DNA from: an uncultured Tenacibaculum sp.
GTDB taxonomy: Bacteria > Bacteroidota > Bacteroidia > Flavobacteriales > Flavobacteriaceae
Direction: 5' to 3'
DNA length: 64,000 nt
Assembly (NCBI GenBank): GCA_947498055.1
Contig: CANMJA010000015.1
Location: 32,551-96,550, forward strand
Shown here: piece by piece, positions 43,336 to 51,524 of the stretch
Layout of the letters: every line of letters begins with the position of its first letter
How positions within the stretch are numbered: the first letter of the stretch is position 1
Notes under the pieces: generated by a model
Seen by the model: the letters and a program-made list of their open reading frames with translations, nothing else
The model's database searches: none
Told to the model about the DNA's origin: nothing
Translations under genes and position numbers: made by a program

Positions 43336-45208
43336 TAGTATCTTTTTTAGGAATTAGTTTATCATATTCATCTTGAAGACTTAAATTAATCATTCTTTCT
43401 TCCACATCTTTTCTTGTAATAGTTTTTGTTAAATACTTTTCTACCATTAAACTAGTAATAGGAGCAGCTATAGTAGATCCATATCCTCCATTTTCTACGA
43501 ATACAGCCATCGCTATTTTAGGGTTTTCTTTGGGAGCAAAAGCTATTAATATAGAATGATCTTTTAATTGTACTTTTTTACCGTTAATTCTTGCAAAATT
43601 TTCAACAGTACCAGTTTTACCACAAATTTCAATTCCTTTAACCTGACTATATTTACCAGTACCTGTTTTAAAAACTTCATGCATTGCTTCTATAACCTCA
43701 GGAAAATGTCTTGTCTCAACACCAGTTTGTTTTTTTGTTGTAAACTTTACATTGTTAATTTTTTTATTCTTTATTTTTTTAAGAATATGTGGAGTATAGT
43801 AAAAGCCTTTGTTTGCAATAGCAGCAGTGGCGTTGGCTAATTGAATAGGTGTGGTTAATATTTCACCTTGTCCAATAGCATTAGATATATTGGTTGTAGC
43901 CCTCCATCCAAAGTTATAACGATCATCATAAAATTTGGTGTTAGGAACTAATCCTTTGTTACCTACTGATAAATCATATCCTAAATAATTTCCCAACCCG
44001 AAACTCTTAACTTGATTACTCCAGTTCTCAAAGCCAATTTTTGTGTTTTTAGGTTTGTTAATTATCTTTCTATAGGTTTCAGCAAAATAGCTATTACATG
44101 ATTTAGCAATAGCAGTTTTCAGTCTTATTGGACGTCTATAAATACCACAATGGCATTTCATATACTCATATTTTCTCTTTCCATAACGATAACCTCCATT
44201 ACAATAAACCGCAGTATTTTTGTCGATAACACCTTCTTGTAAACCAATTAAGCCATTTAAAATTTTAAAAGGAGAACCTGGTGCATAAGCTCCTTGTAAG
44301 CCTCTATCGTATGTGGGATTATTAATTTTATCTCCAAAAAGAATTGTTGAATTAATAGATTTCTTTCGACCTACCATTAAATTTGGATCATAACTAGGAG
44401 CGGTAACCAGTGCTAAAATTTCGCCAGAAGAAGGTTCAATAGCAACAATACCGCCTCTTTTACCTGTCATTAATAGTTCTCCATATTTTTGTAAATTACT
44501 ATCTAAAGTTAAAGTGAGGTCATTACCAGCTACAGCTAATGTGTCATAGCTACCGTTTTTATAAGAGCCTGTAATTCTTCTTACATGATCTAAGTTATAG
44601 TATTTTTTACCTTTTATACCTCTTAGTATATCTTCGTAGTATCTTTCAACTCCTCCTCTTCCTATTAAATCTCTACTATTGTAATAGTTGTGTTTTTTTG
44701 CTTCTAATTGATTTACTTCACCTAAGTATCCTAAAATATTAGCAGCAGATTTTATTGGATAGTTTCTTATGATTTTTTTTTGAATATAAAACCCATTAAA
44801 TTTATGTAGTTTTTCTTGTAGGTAAGCAAAATTTTCTTTGGCAACTTGTTTTATAAAGATTTCAGGAAGCCATGGAGCATACTTTTTGGGATTACCTTTG
44901 ATTTTTTTTAGTTTAGAAGAAAATTCTTCTTTAGAAATTTTAAGCAAAGAACAAAACTCTAGTGTATCTATTGATTTTACTTCTTTGGGAACAATCATAA
45001 CATCATAAGATATTTGATTTGCAACAAGTAATTTGTTGTTCCTATCGTATATATACCCTCTTTCAGGGTAATCATATTCGATTTTTACAGTTGCACTATT
45101 TATTGGGTTTTTATTTCCGCCTACAATAATTTGTAAGTAAAACAATCGACCTATATAAATAATACCAACTAATGTTACTAAAAATATTAATAAAAGGTTA
45201 CGTTTCAA
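43316..45208 (-). CDS. mrdA: Penicillin-binding protein 2 (elongation transpeptidase)
   Basis: A 630-residue class B PBP. One membrane helix (5-24), a dimerisation domain (YDYPERGYIYDRNNKLLVANQISYDV), then the transpeptidase domain with APGSPFK (SxxK serine), KSCNSYF (SxN) and CGKTGTVEN (KTG). It cross-links lateral wall peptidoglycan as partner of RodA. The cysteine-rich stretch VYCNGGYRYGKRKYEYMKCHCGIYRRP, just after the SxxK helix, is notable. It overlaps mreD by 4 bp. Confidence 0.96.
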   Translation of the reverse strand: MKRNLLLIFLVTLVGIIYIGRLFYLQIIVGGNKNPINSATVKIEYDYPERGYIYDRNNKLLVANQISYDVMIVPKEVKSIDTLEFCSLLKISKEEFSSKLKKIKGNPKKYAPWLPEIFIKQVAKENFAYLQEKLHKFNGFYIQKKIIRNYPIKSAANILGYLGEVNQLEAKKHNYYNSRDLIGRGGVERYYEDILRGIKGKKYYNLDHVRRITGSYKNGSYDTLAVAGNDLTLTLDSNLQKYGELLMTGKRGGIVAIEPSSGEILALVTAPSYDPNLMVGRKKSINSTILFGDKINNPTYDRGLQGAYAPGSPFKILNGLIGLQEGVIDKNTAVYCNGGYRYGKRKYEYMKCHCGIYRRPIRLKTAIAKSCNSYFAETYRKIINKPKNTKIGFENWSNQVKSFGLGNYLGYDLSVGNKGLVPNTKFYDDRYNFGWRATTNISNAIGQGEILTTPIQLANATAAIANKGFYYTPHILKKIKNKKINNVKFTTKKQTGVETRHFPEVIEAMHEVFKTGTGKYSQVKGIEICGKTGTVENFARINGKKVQLKDHSILIAFAPKENPKIAMAVFVENGGYGSTIAAPITSLMVEKYLTKTITRKDVEERMINLSLQDEYDKLIPKKDTIAPTTE

Positions 45209-45717
45209 GATTCTTGTTTTCGACTTAAGATAAAATTACCAAGAAAATATAGAGTTAACGTAAATATTCCTGATAAAAACATATTGGTGACTACATTTAA
45301 AAAATTATTAAAGCTAAAGTTAGCTAATGAAAAAAGAATAAAATGGTGAAAAAAAGTTAAAATTACTGTAAAATTAAAAATTTTACCAAATGATTCTTGA
45401 TTCAATTTAAAAAACTCAAAATCTACTTCCGTTTTTTGGAAAACAACTTTAAAAAAGTAAGGGCGAATAAATGCAATAAAAGTCGTAGCAAAAGCATGAA
45501 TTCCCCCAGAATTAGAGAATGAATCGATACACAAACCTAATAAAAAGGCTAATGTTAAAATAGGAAATCTATTTTTTTTAAATGGAAATAAAAAAATAAA
45601 AGAAATGTATATGTACGGATTAATTTTACCAAGTAATAGAATGTTATTTAATACTAAAACTTGAAGAAGTATTAAACCAATAAATACAAATGATAAATAA
45701 AATGGTTTTCTACTCAT
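45205..45717 (-). CDS. mreD: Rod shape-determining protein MreD
   Basis: A 170-residue membrane protein with five to six helices. Sequence conservation is low in this family. The fragment INPYIYISFIFLFPF and LLGLCIDSFSNSGGIHAFATTFIAFIRPYF is typical of Bacteroidetes MreD. Position between mreC and mrdA settles the call. It starts immediately after the mreC stop. Confidence 0.92.
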   Translation of the reverse strand: MSRKPFYLSFVFIGLILLQVLVLNNILLLGKINPYIYISFIFLFPFKKNRFPILTLAFLLGLCIDSFSNSGGIHAFATTFIAFIRPYFFKVVFQKTEVDFEFFKLNQESFGKIFNFTVILTFFHHFILFSLANFSFNNFLNVVTNMFLSGIFTLTLYFLGNFILSRKQES

Positions 45718-46518
45718 TTACTGTTTTTCTAAGTTTTGTATTTCTTCTTTGTGAAAATTTTTAATAATATAAATGGATCCAAGATTACTCATATCATTAA
45801 AAAGTTTAATATCAATAGAATTAGAGGTGCTTTTAGAAATTACTGTACCTACAGGAATTCCTTCTGGGAAAATAGCAGAACGACCACCTGTTATTATGGT
45901 GTCTCCAATATTAAAAACAGCTTGCCTCGGAATGTCTATTAATTGCACTGTGTTATAGTCTTTAGTATTCCAAGTTAACGTTCCAAAGTGAAAACTATTT
46001 TTGAAACGAGCATTTATTTTACTGTTTCTATTTAAAATGGATTGTACTCTGGCATATTTTTCTGAAGTGTTATCTGTAATTCCGACGATACCTTTAAAAT
46101 TAACAACTGCCATCTCTGAAGAAACGCCATTTTTATCCCCCTTATTTATAGTTAAATAATTATAAGATTTATGAAATTCGTTTTTAAGAATTTTACCAGA
46201 GATGTAATTGTATCGTTGTTGGTAATTAAAGCTATCTTTTTTAGTGTTTTTTGTTATAGTATCTGTTAGTTTACTGAGCTTGTTACGAAGTAATTCGTTT
46301 TCTTTAATTAATGCTTTATTCTGATTTTTTAAATTTAAATAAGTATCTAAACCACTCATTTTTTCATAAATACCACCAGTAATACTATTAGTAGAGCTAA
46401 TGAACTTACTTCTATGAAAATTATGATTATTTATAGTTAAACCAAGAGCAATTAATAATAAAAATAGTAAATACAGACCATATTTATATTTTTGAAAAAA
46501 ATAAATTAGCTGTTGCAT
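45718..46518 (-). CDS. mreC: Rod shape-determining protein MreC
   Basis: A 266-residue bitopic protein. An N-terminal helix (14-30) is followed by a periplasmic coiled coil (about 60-92: LKNQNKALIKENELLRNKLSKL) and a beta domain with GVSSEMAVVNFKGIVGITDNTS and TGGRSAIFPEGIPVGTV. It forms a scaffold around PBP2 and RodA. It lies 8 bp after mreB and directly before mreD. Confidence 0.95.
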   Translation of the reverse strand: MQQLIYFFQKYKYGLYLLFLLLIALGLTINNHNFHRSKFISSTNSITGGIYEKMSGLDTYLNLKNQNKALIKENELLRNKLSKLTDTITKNTKKDSFNYQQRYNYISGKILKNEFHKSYNYLTINKGDKNGVSSEMAVVNFKGIVGITDNTSEKYARVQSILNRNSKINARFKNSFHFGTLTWNTKDYNTVQLIDIPRQAVFNIGDTIITGGRSAIFPEGIPVGTVISKSTSNSIDIKLFNDMSNLGSIYIIKNFHKEEIQNLEKQ

Positions 46519-46526
46519 ATATAGGC

Positions 46527-47555
46527 TTAATTAACCAATACAGATTTATATCTATTTAAGTTTTTAAGAGCAATACCAGTACCTCTAACAACAGCTCTTA
46601 AAGGGTCTTCAGCAACATAAACAGGTAAGTCTGTTTTACGAGATAACCTTTTATCTAAACCTCTAAGCATAGAACCGCCACCTGCTAAATAAATACCAGT
46701 ATTGTAAATATCTGCAGCTAATTCTGGTGGTGTTTTAGAAAGTGTTTCCATGACAGCATCTTCTATTCTTAAGATAGATTTATCTAAAGCTTTAGCTATT
46801 TCTCGATAGGAAACTTGTACCTGTTTAGGTTTTCCGCTTAATAAATCTCTACCTTGTACCATCATATCTTCAGGAGCTTCATCTAAGTCTTCTGTTGCTG
46901 CACCTATTTGAATTTTCATTTTTTCAGCAGTAGTTTCTCCTACATATAAGTTGTGCTGTGTTCTCATGTAATACATAATATCACTAGTAAATAAATCACC
47001 AGCAACTTTTACAGATTGATCACAAACAATACCTGCAAGAGCTATTACAGCGATTTCTGTTGTTCCTCCACCTATATCTATAATCATGTTACCCTTTGGT
47101 TCCATTATATCTACACCTACACCAATGGCTGCTGCCATTGGTTCGTAGATTAGATATATTTCTTTTGCATTCATGTGTCTAGCAGAGTCTATTACGGCTC
47201 TTTTTTCTACTTCTGTTATACCAGAAGGAATACAAATTACCATTCGTAAAGAAGGAGGGAATATTTTTTTTCTTATTGCAGGAATTTGTTTTACAAATTC
47301 TTTTATCATTTCCTCAGAGGCATGAAAGTCTGCAATTACTCCATCTTTTAACGGACGAATAGTTTTTATGTTTTCATGGGTTTTACCCTGCATTTTTCTA
47401 GCTTCTTCACCCGTTGCAATAATTTTGCCTGTCATTATGTTTTTTGCAACAATGGATGGGCTATCTATTACTACTTTACCATCATGAATTATTAGGGTGT
47501 TTGCAGTTCCTAAATCGATTGCAATATCCTCTGTCATAAAATCAAAAAATCCCAT
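46527..47555 (-). CDS. mreB: Actin-like rod-shape protein MreB
   Basis: A 342-residue protein. Phosphate-1 is IAIDLGTANTLI, phosphate-2 is MIIDIGGGTTEIAVIA, and the adenosine motif is GIYLAGGGSMLRGL. FPPSLRMVICIPSGITEVEKRAV and EPMAAAIGVG are further family segments. It guides lateral wall synthesis and starts the minus-strand elongasome operon. The N-terminal MGFFDFMTEDIAIDL could act as a short amphipathic membrane anchor. A TAGATTTG promoter box lies upstream. Confidence 0.97.
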   Translation of the reverse strand: MGFFDFMTEDIAIDLGTANTLIIHDGKVVIDSPSIVAKNIMTGKIIATGEEARKMQGKTHENIKTIRPLKDGVIADFHASEEMIKEFVKQIPAIRKKIFPPSLRMVICIPSGITEVEKRAVIDSARHMNAKEIYLIYEPMAAAIGVGVDIMEPKGNMIIDIGGGTTEIAVIALAGIVCDQSVKVAGDLFTSDIMYYMRTQHNLYVGETTAEKMKIQIGAATEDLDEAPEDMMVQGRDLLSGKPKQVQVSYREIAKALDKSILRIEDAVMETLSKTPPELAADIYNTGIYLAGGGSMLRGLDKRLSRKTDLPVYVAEDPLRAVVRGTGIALKNLNRYKSVLVN

Positions 47556-47592
47556 AAAATATCTTTAATAAAGTAATAATAATGTTCCTTCA

Positions 47593-47600
47593 CAAATCTA
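47593..47600 (-). promoter_or_regulatory. Promoter of the mreBCD-mrdA-rodA operon
   Basis: The complement reads TAGATTTG, a match to TAnnTTTG, 37 bp before the mreB start. No TTG is found at the -33 position, where an A/T-run occurs instead. Confidence 0.6.
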
Positions 47601-47633
47601 AAAAAAAAAATGGAAGAAACATGGTCTTATTCA

Positions 47634-49166
47634 TTAATGTTTAAAGTGTCTTGTTCCTGTAAATACCATTGCCAAGTTATTATCATTACAATAATTAATA
47701 CTTAGCTCATCTTTTATAGAACCTCCTGGTTGTATAACGTTTTTTATTCCAGCTTTGTCTGCTATTTCTACACAGTCAGGAAAAGGGAAAAAAGCATCAC
47801 TTGCCATCACAGCTCCACTTAAATCAAAATTAAAATTAGTAGCCTTATCTATTGCCTGTCGTAAAGCATCAACTCTACTAGTTTGCCCAGTACCACTAGC
47901 TAATAATTGTTTATTTTTTACTAAAACAATAGTATTAGACTTTGTGTGCTTGCAAATTTTAGATGCAAAAAGTAAATCTTCTATTTCCTCTTGATTCGGT
48001 TTTAAAGATGTTGGATAGGATAAAACTTCTATACTATCAGTTTTATTGTCTTTGTCTTGAATTAAAACACCATTTAAAGCTGTTCTAACTAATTGTTTTG
48101 GAAGTTCAGTTTCTTTTTGTATTAAAAGAACTCTGTTTTTCTTTCCTTTTAAAACATCTAAAGCATCTTCATCATAGCTAGGAGCAATAACAACTTCGCA
48201 AAATAATTTATGAATTTCTTCTGCAGTTTTTTTATCAATATTTGTATTTGTAATTAGAATGCCTCCAAAAGCAGATACTGGATCTCCTGCTAAAGCATCT
48301 ACATATGCTTGATACACTGTTTCTCTTTGAGAAAAACCACAAGCGTTGTTGTGTTTTAAGATGGCAAAAGTAGGTGTTTCGCCTTTAAATTCATTAATTA
48401 AATTAACAGCAGCATCTACATCTAAAAGATTATTGTAGCTTAATTCTTTACCATGTAATTTATCAAACATTTTATCTAGGTCTCCAAAGAAGTATCCTTT
48501 TTGATGTGGGTTTTCACCGTATCTTAATGTTTTCGATTTGGTTTCACTAGCTTTATAAACTACTTCGTTTTGTTCAGTATTAAAATAGTTAAATATGACT
48601 GTGTCATAATGAGAAGAAATACTAAAAGCTTTAGAAGCAAATCTTTTTCTGTCAGTAAAAGTAGTTTCTCCATTATTTTCAGAAATAAGATCTAGAAAAT
48701 CTGGGTATTGCTCCATAGAAGAAACAATAAAAGTGTCTTTAAAGTTTTTAGCAGCTGCTCTTATTAATGAAATGCCACCAATGTCTATTTTTTCAATAAT
48801 ATCTTGTTCAGGTGCACCAGAAGCTACCGTTTTTTCAAATGGGTAAAGATCTACTATAACTAAATCTATTTGAGGAATATTGTATTCTTCTAATTGGGCA
48901 ATATCATTTTCATTTTCTTGACGATTTAATATACCTCCAAACACTTTAGGGTGTAATGTTTTTACTCTACCTCCTAGAATTGAAGGGTAATCTGTAACAG
49001 ATTCAACAGGAGTTACTTGTATGCCTAAATCTTGTATGAATTTTTCTGTGCCTCCAGTAGAATAAATTGTAACACCTAATTGGTTAAGTTTTTTAACAAT
49101 AGGTTCCAATCCATCTTTATGAAAAACTGAAATTAATGCAGAATTAATTTTTTTTGTATTGCTCAT
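47634..49166 (-). CDS. purH: Bifunctional AICAR formyltransferase / IMP cyclohydrolase
   Basis: The 510-residue length is standard. The N-terminal MGS-fold cyclohydrolase contains SVFHKDGLEPIVKKLNQLGVTIYSTGGTEKFIQDLG and SILGGRVKTLHPKVFGGIL. The C-terminal transformylase has LRYGENPHQKGYFFG, FAILKHNNACGFSQ, TSRVDALRQAI and SDAFFPFPDCVEIADKAGIKNVIQPGGS. It carries out the last two steps of de novo IMP synthesis. A full TTG-N20-TAAATTTG promoter precedes it. It sits alone between mreB and the small 49311 gene. Confidence 0.97.
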   Translation of the reverse strand: MSNTKKINSALISVFHKDGLEPIVKKLNQLGVTIYSTGGTEKFIQDLGIQVTPVESVTDYPSILGGRVKTLHPKVFGGILNRQENENDIAQLEEYNIPQIDLVIVDLYPFEKTVASGAPEQDIIEKIDIGGISLIRAAAKNFKDTFIVSSMEQYPDFLDLISENNGETTFTDRKRFASKAFSISSHYDTVIFNYFNTEQNEVVYKASETKSKTLRYGENPHQKGYFFGDLDKMFDKLHGKELSYNNLLDVDAAVNLINEFKGETPTFAILKHNNACGFSQRETVYQAYVDALAGDPVSAFGGILITNTNIDKKTAEEIHKLFCEVVIAPSYDEDALDVLKGKKNRVLLIQKETELPKQLVRTALNGVLIQDKDNKTDSIEVLSYPTSLKPNQEEIEDLLFASKICKHTKSNTIVLVKNKQLLASGTGQTSRVDALRQAIDKATNFNFDLSGAVMASDAFFPFPDCVEIADKAGIKNVIQPGGSIKDELSINYCNDNNLAMVFTGTRHFKH

Positions 49167-49190
49167 TGTGTTGTGTTGTTATTGAGCGCG

Positions 49191-49221
49191 CAAATTTACT
49201 AAATGTTGAAATTTAGTGCAA
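49191..49221 (-). promoter_or_regulatory. purH promoter
   Basis: On the minus strand TTG (complement of 49219-49221) and TAAATTTG (complement of 49191-49198) are spaced by 20 bp. The -7 box lies 24 bp before the purH ATG. Confidence 0.78.
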
Positions 49222-49250
49222 AATTAAGGTGGTTTTAAGTTATAAAAAAA

Positions 49251-49287
49251 CCGAAAAAACTTGTTAACAACTTAAAAGTTTTTTCGG
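49251..49287 (-). terminator. Rho-independent terminator of the 38-residue gene
   Basis: CCGAAAAAACTT (49251-49262) pairs with AAGTTTTTTCGG (49276-49287). On the minus strand a run of seven T follows. It lies 23 bp downstream of the small gene's stop and 30 bp before the purH promoter. Confidence 0.85.
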
Positions 49288-49310
49288 ATTTCGTTTTTTG
49301 AATGACTATT

Positions 49311-49427
49311 TTATTCTGCGTTTTCAAGAAAATCGCGAACCCAGGAAGCTATTTTTTCCAGTAAAGTCAACTTGTTGGCTTGGGTTTTATTGCCTAAGCC
49401 ATCATAATTAGGGATTTGCCTACTCAT
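49311..49427 (-). CDS. 38-residue protein with an FtsA-like amphipathic C-terminal helix
   Basis: An ATG at 49427 opens a 38-codon frame beginning MSRQIPNYDGLGNK and ending LLEKIASWVRDFLENAE. It has its own promoter (TTG-N19-TAGATTTG) and its own terminator, which is strong support for a real short gene. The last 17 residues resemble the C-terminal membrane-targeting helix of this genome's FtsA (FLEKFTERFKEFLDNAE): eight identities, and most of the rest conservative. No known family is recognised. A membrane-binding peptide acting at the division site is a reasonable hypothesis, unproven. Confidence 0.78.
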   Translation of the reverse strand: MSRQIPNYDGLGNKTQANKLTLLEKIASWVRDFLENAE

Positions 49428-49472
49428 CTTTAGGGGATTTTAGGTTACAATAAAAATTGTTGATAACTTTTA

Positions 49473-49502
49473 CAAATCTAACTAAAAAAACTTAATAACC
49501 AA
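49473..49502 (-). promoter_or_regulatory. Promoter of the 38-residue gene
   Basis: TTG (complement of 49500-49502), 19-bp spacer, TAGATTTG (complement of 49473-49480). Transcription would begin near 49466, leaving a 5' leader of about 39 nt. Confidence 0.78.
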
Positions 49503-49518
49503 GGGTTTGCAGTGTTTT

Positions 49519-49974
49519 TTATAAAAAACGAGATATTTCTTTACATATGTATTCTAAAATTTCTTCATCTTTTTTTGTAAATGGATTTAAAGTATGTGAA
49601 TCAATATCAATTTGACCTACATTTTCATTGTTTACAAAAATTGGAATTACAATTTCAGATTTCACTTTCCATCCACATGAAATGTAGTTTTCTTGAGCAC
49701 TTACATCTTGTACAACAAAGTTTTCATTACTAACAGCCACTTGCCCACAAATACCTTTACCAAAAGGAATAATTGTATGTTCAGTTGGTTCTCCTGCAAA
49801 CTGTGCAAGTTTTAACTCTTCTTTATCTCCATTTTTAAAATAAAACCCTACCCAATCGTAATAAGAGATTTCTTCTTTTAAATAATCGCAAATTTGTTGT
49901 AGTTTAATTTCTAAGGAATTAGTAGTGTTCGATAAAATTAAATCTGTTTTATTTTTAATATTTTCTGTATTCAT
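49519..49974 (-). CDS. GAF-domain protein, free methionine-R-sulfoxide reductase-like
   Basis: A 151-residue single GAF domain. DWVGFYFKNGDKEELKLAQFAG, IPFGKGICGQVAVSN, VSAQENYISCGWKVKSEIVIPIF and GQIDIDSHTLNPFTKKDEEIL follow the YebR/fRMsr pattern. Two cysteines corresponding to the catalytic pair are present (GICGQ and ISCGW). The third, in the usual ACxRI position, is replaced (EHTIIPF). fRMsr reduces free methionine-R-sulfoxide, so antioxidant function is likely but not assured. It lies 10 bp after the pseudouridine synthase gene, in the same transcript. Confidence 0.85.
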   Translation of the reverse strand: MNTENIKNKTDLILSNTTNSLEIKLQQICDYLKEEISYYDWVGFYFKNGDKEELKLAQFAGEPTEHTIIPFGKGICGQVAVSNENFVVQDVSAQENYISCGWKVKSEIVIPIFVNNENVGQIDIDSHTLNPFTKKDEEILEYICKEISRFL

Positions 49975-49984
49975 TTTTGTATAA

Positions 49985-50821
49985 TTAAAGCATTTTTAGG
50001 TTATTAACTTCTTGCTGTGTTAATTCTTTCCATCTACCTCTTGGAAGATTCTTTTTTGTTAAGCCTGCAAAAATTACTCTGTCTAGTTTTATTACACTGT
50101 AGCCAAAATGTTCAAAAATTTTACGAACAATTCTGTTTCTTCCCGAATGAATTTCTATTCCTACCTCAGTTTTCTTTTCTCCTTCTACATAAGATACCGC
50201 ATCGATAAAAACTTTTCTTCCTTCTATAATTACATCTCCTCTTAATTTATCCAAATCAGATAAAGTTAATTTTTTATCTAAAGAAGCGTGGTATAGTTTT
50301 CTAACATTGTGTTTGGGGTGTGTTAACTTTTTAGCTAACTCTCCATCATTTGTAAATAATAATAGTCCAGTTGTATTTCTATCTAATCTTCCTACTGGGT
50401 ATATACGTTCTTTAGTCGCATTACCAACTAGTTCCATTACAGTTTTTCTACCACGATCATCTTCCATGGTAGTAATATAGTTTTTAGGCTTGTTTAATAA
50501 AACGTATCTTTTTTGTTCTATAGATATAGCAGTTCCATCAAAACGAACATCATCACCTAGTTGAACTTTATAGCCCATTTCTGTAACTAATTCTCCATTA
50601 ACAGTTACACTTCCATGTTCAATATATGTATCAGCTTCTCTTCTTGAACAAATACCAGAATTAGCAATAAACTTATTTAAACGAATTCCAGTAGTTTCTT
50701 CTTTATTACTTGAAGCATTGGTATTTGCGGTTTGATTTTTTCTAGTATTAAATCTTTTTTTGTTTTGAGGAGTATTGTTTTTTCTAGTTTGTCGTCCTCT
50801 CGACGAGTTATTTTTATTCAT
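49985..50821 (-). CDS. RsuA/RluB/RluE/RluF-family pseudouridine synthase
   Basis: A 278-residue enzyme. The basic, asparagine-rich N-terminal extension (1-45) is followed by an S4 domain (IRLNKFIANSGICSRREADTYIEHGSVTVNG) and the catalytic domain with YPVGRLDRNTTGLLLFTNDGELAKKLTHP. The GRLDxxTxGLL aspartate is the catalytic residue. Likely targets are uridines in 23S rRNA, as with RluB. A TATATTTG box at the complement of 50845-50852 is the probable promoter, and the GAF gene follows 10 bp later. Confidence 0.93.
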   Translation of the reverse strand: MNKNNSSRGRQTRKNNTPQNKKRFNTRKNQTANTNASSNKEETTGIRLNKFIANSGICSRREADTYIEHGSVTVNGELVTEMGYKVQLGDDVRFDGTAISIEQKRYVLLNKPKNYITTMEDDRGRKTVMELVGNATKERIYPVGRLDRNTTGLLLFTNDGELAKKLTHPKHNVRKLYHASLDKKLTLSDLDKLRGDVIIEGRKVFIDAVSYVEGEKKTEVGIEIHSGRNRIVRKIFEHFGYSVIKLDRVIFAGLTKKNLPRGRWKELTQQEVNNLKML

Positions 50822-50912
50822 TTTATGAAAATTTAAAACGGGCGCAAATATAGTTTAAATATTTGAATTAAAGTAGTTTATTTTATTGTTAGGTTGTGTT
50901 TTTAAGTGTGGA

Positions 50913-51524
50913 TTAACCAAATTTGTCAATGATCTCTTTTTTGCTGTTTACTTGTAGTTTTTCGTAAATATTTCTTGTATGTGTTTTAATTGTGTTTATA
51001 GATAGAAATAACTCGTCGGCAATAGAAGCATAACTTTTTCCTTTTGCTAAAAGATTTAAAATTTCGTTTTCTCTTTCAGAAAGTTCGTTTTGGTGTGGTG
51101 ATTGAAAAGATTCAACAACTTTTCTTGCAATATTACTACTCATAGGAGCGCCACCATTGTGTGCTTGCTCTAATGCATTAATTAATTCTTTAGGAGAAGT
51201 ATTTTTGTTTAAATAACCAACAGCGCCAGCGCAAAGCGCGTTAAAGATATATTTTGAGTTTTCGTGAACAGAAATTACTATGGGAAGTACTGTAGGGGTT
51301 ATTCTCTTTATTTTTTTTATAGTTTCTATTCCATTTATACCTTCTAATTGTATGTCGACTAATAAAATTTCTGTTTGTTTTGTTTTTTTAACAAAAGAAA
51401 TGGCTTTTTCACCAGAAGAAAAGGCGCCAATAACAGTAAAATTTTTTGAGGAATTAACAATATCTGTAAAAGCTTCTAAAATATGTTCATTGTCTTCTAT
51501 TATAACCACTCTTTTTTTAGTCAT
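50913..51524 (-). CDS. NarL/FixJ-family response regulator
   Basis: A 203-residue protein with a receiver domain (IIEDNEHILEAF, phosphoacceptor in EILLVDIQLEGINGIE, PIVISVHE, NKNTSPKEL) and a C-terminal LuxR helix-turn-helix (LSERENEILNLLAKGKSYASIADELFLSINTIKTHTRNIYEKLQV). It overlaps the kinase gene by 8 bp, so kinase and regulator form one two-component pair. The regulated genes are not evident. Confidence 0.95.
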   Translation of the reverse strand: MTKKRVVIIEDNEHILEAFTDIVNSSKNFTVIGAFSSGEKAISFVKKTKQTEILLVDIQLEGINGIETIKKIKRITPTVLPIVISVHENSKYIFNALCAGAVGYLNKNTSPKELINALEQAHNGGAPMSSNIARKVVESFQSPHQNELSERENEILNLLAKGKSYASIADELFLSINTIKTHTRNIYEKLQVNSKKEIIDKFG

